Origin: Arthrobacter castelli DSM 16402
GTDB taxonomy: Bacteria > Actinomycetota > Actinomycetes > Actinomycetales > Micrococcaceae
Length of the DNA stretch: 64,000 nucleotides
Direction: 5' to 3'
Assembly: GCF_000430705.1 (NCBI RefSeq)
Contig: NZ_AUMN01000001.1
Location: 248,001-312,000 of the forward strand
The notes beneath the pieces were generated by a model. That model searched no databases, was not told where the DNA came from, and saw only the letters and a list, made by a program, of their open reading frames with translations. The position numbers were made by a program, and so were the translations under genes. The first letter of the stretch is position 1, and the number at the start of each line of letters is the position of its first letter. This document shows positions 62,737 to 64,000 of the stretch, piece by piece.

Positions 62737-63120
62737 ATGGTGAATATGCAGGCACTTCAAGACATTCTGGAAAAGAATGGCAACATCGTCGACCGTGAGG
62801 GCGCCAGGATCGGAAAGGTCGGGCAGATCTATCTGGACGACCAGACGAACGAACCGGAGTGGGTCACTGCCGCAACCGGCCTGTTCGGCTCCTCTGAGTC
62901 CTTCGTTCCCGTGAAGGGCGCGGTGGTGCACGGTGGCGAAGTGGCCGTCGCCTACGGCAAGGACATGGTCCTGGGCGCCCCGCGGATCGAAGCCGAAGGA
63001 CATCTGAGCGCGCAGCAGGAATCCGAGCTGTACGCGTACTACGGGCTCGAACACCCCGGAAGCAATAGCGCAGCGTTGCGCAAGCACGTAGGGCGCGGGG
63101 ACGGTCGAGACTCCTCTTAG
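62737..63120 (+). CDS. PRC-barrel domain protein
   Basis: A 127-residue protein. The N-terminal 85 residues form a PRC-barrel ([54 protein letters not shown]). Such domains bind RNA or proteins or act in stress-response proteins of Actinobacteria. The tail is Ser/Asp-rich. ATG 62737 has AGGAG 7 nt upstream. It precedes nhaA by 95 nt. Confidence 0.85.
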   Translation: MVNMQALQDILEKNGNIVDREGARIGKVGQIYLDDQTNEPEWVTAATGLFGSSESFVPVKGAVVHGGEVAVAYGKDMVLGAPRIEAEGHLSAQQESELYAYYGLEHPGSNSAALRKHVGRGDGRDSS

Positions 63121-63215
63121 GTCACAAAAAGTCCGGCAATGTAGGGTGGGTTCTGGTGAGCCGGGAAGTCTGGTCGGCGAGTACAAACGTCGAGCCTTCC
63201 CGGGAGCACTCTTAT

Positions 63216-64000
63216 ATGGCTGAACATTCGCCCGAACACAGCCCGCCGTCCGTACCTGCCCGCCGCAGTTCCGCTGAGTCGCTGCGTATCGGCCGGATCC
63301 TGAGGAAGGAGACCGTCGGCGGCTTACTGCTGGTCGTCGCCGCCGTCGTCGCGGTGGTGTGGGCCAATTCGCCGGCCGCTGACAGCTACTTCGCCTTGCG
63401 GGATTTCACCATTGGATATGAGCCGTGGCATCTCGAGTTGAGCCTCGGTGCCTGGGCCGCTGACGGATTGCTGGCCATCTTCTTTTTCCTGGTCGGCCTC
63501 GAGCTGAAGAAGGAGTTCGTCGCCGGGGACCTACGGGACTTGAAGAAGGCCGTCGTCCCGGTGGCGGCTGCGGCCGGCGGGGTGGTGGTGCCTGCGGTGA
63601 TCTACGTGCTGATCAACCTGTCCACTCCCGAGACCTTGTCCGGCTGGGCGATTCCCACGGCCACGGATATTGCGTTTGCCGTTGCCGTGTTGGCTGTGAT
63701 CGGATCGCATCTGCCCAGCGCCCTGCGGATCTTCCTGCTGACGCTGGCGGTCGTGGATGACTTGTTGGCTATCTCCATCATCGCGTTCTTCTACACCGAC
63801 AATGTCCAGCTGCTGCCGCTGGCGCTGGCGCTGTTGCCCCTGGCTGTGTACACCTTCCTGGCCCAGCGGTTCCGCCGATTCTTTGGCCTCAAGGCCTCCG
63901 CAGCATGGTTTATTCTGCTCCCGATCGGGGTGCTGGTCTGGGCCCTGATCCACGCCTCCGGTATTCACGCCACGGTTGCCGGTGTGCTGCTTGGCTTCGC
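63216..64000 (+). CDS. nhaA: Na+/H+ antiporter NhaA, 5' portion (runs off the window)
   Basis: ATG 63216 with GGGAG 9 nt upstream opens a frame that continues to the window end (261 residues). The product begins with a Pro/Ser-rich tail followed by [23 protein letters not shown]. Conserved NhaA features are [14 protein letters not shown] (Asp at about 151) and [14 protein letters not shown] (the ion-binding Asp pair D181-D182), and [11 protein letters not shown] near the end. It exchanges Na+ for H+ across the membrane, typically using two protons per sodium. Confidence 0.95.
   Translation, partial: MAEHSPEHSPPSVPARRSSAESLRIGRILRKETVGGLLLVVAAVVAVVWANSPAADSYFALRDFTIGYEPWHLELSLGAWAADGLLAIFFFLVGLELKKEFVAGDLRDLKKAVVPVAAAAGGVVVPAVIYVLINLSTPETLSGWAIPTATDIAFAVAVLAVIGSHLPSALRIFLLTLAVVDDLLAISIIAFFYTDNVQLLPLALALLPLAVYTFLAQRFRRFFGLKASAAWFILLPIGVLVWALIHASGIHATVAGVLLGF

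Noticed and set aside
62626-63186. N-terminal extension of the DNA ligase frame on the minus strand
   Set aside because: The extension is antisense to the PRC-barrel gene, and the ligase fold begins just after GTG 62625.

Overview
The window is high-G+C actinobacterial DNA. The branched-chain amino acid, serA, gltX and murA genes look like those of Micrococcales (Micrococcaceae- or Brevibacteriaceae-like). The genus cannot be fixed from sequence alone. Genes are dense, with many 4-nt ATGA/GTGA overlaps. Many transcription units have a TANNNT-like -10 box 6-7 nt before the start codon and no Shine-Dalgarno (SD), which suggests widespread leaderless mRNAs.

Layout. 1-6.9 kb: ilvD (3' part), a leader-peptide attenuator, ilvB-ilvN-ilvC, then serA. 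7.1-9.1 kb: metG and a large convergent hairpin. 9.1-14.7 kb (minus): a histidine kinase/response regulator pair followed by a MacB-like ABC ATPase and permease. 14.8-17.2 kb: leuB and ilvE. 17.4-23.8 kb: a small unknown gene, an AbiEi/DUF559 protein, an FAA-hydrolase family enzyme, an SLC13-like transporter, gltX and a HAD phosphatase. 24.2-24.4 kb: tRNA-Gln(CUG) and tRNA-Glu(CUC). 24.5-29.4 kb: a pair of dynamin/YfjP-type membrane GTPases, a GNAT protein and a DUF1697 protein. 29.5-32.5 kb: an NdgR/LtbR-type IclR regulator divergent from leuC-leuD, with a perfect palindrome between them.

32.5-48.3 kb is accessory DNA lying between leuD and murA, which are normally close neighbours in related genomes. 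Its first part (32.5-37.5 kb) is visibly less G+C rich. It holds a small membrane protein, a PadR/HAAS-like pair, a methyltransferase remnant, further small membrane and lipoproteins, and an atypical HigB/HigA-like pair. Its second part (37.7-47.1 kb) is the most interesting system here: three glycosyltransferases, one ABC exporter and two kinase-fold proteins in a coupled operon, facing a UDP-glucose dehydrogenase. I read it as an uncharacterised route that builds, phosphorylates and exports a glycoconjugate. The first glycosyltransferase carries a +1 frameshift in a C7 run.

48.3-52.6 kb: the conserved envelope block murA-plsC-gpsA-ddl. 52.9-55.4 kb: a TetR regulator and a DHA2 efflux pump. 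55.6-59.3 kb: a three-subunit molybdenum aldehyde oxidoreductase (PaoABC-like). 59.4-63.1 kb: a truncated GAF protein, two unknown genes, a LigC-type DNA ligase and a PRC-barrel protein. The window ends inside nhaA.

The core genes serve valine/isoleucine/leucine and serine synthesis (ilvDBNC, leuB, leuCD, ilvE, serA), Met and Glu/Gln tRNA charging, and envelope precursor synthesis. A family of palindromic intergenic elements (5.1, 7.1, 23.9 and 59.4 kb) and a separate 40-nt dispersed repeat (6.9 and 47.2 kb) sit between genes.
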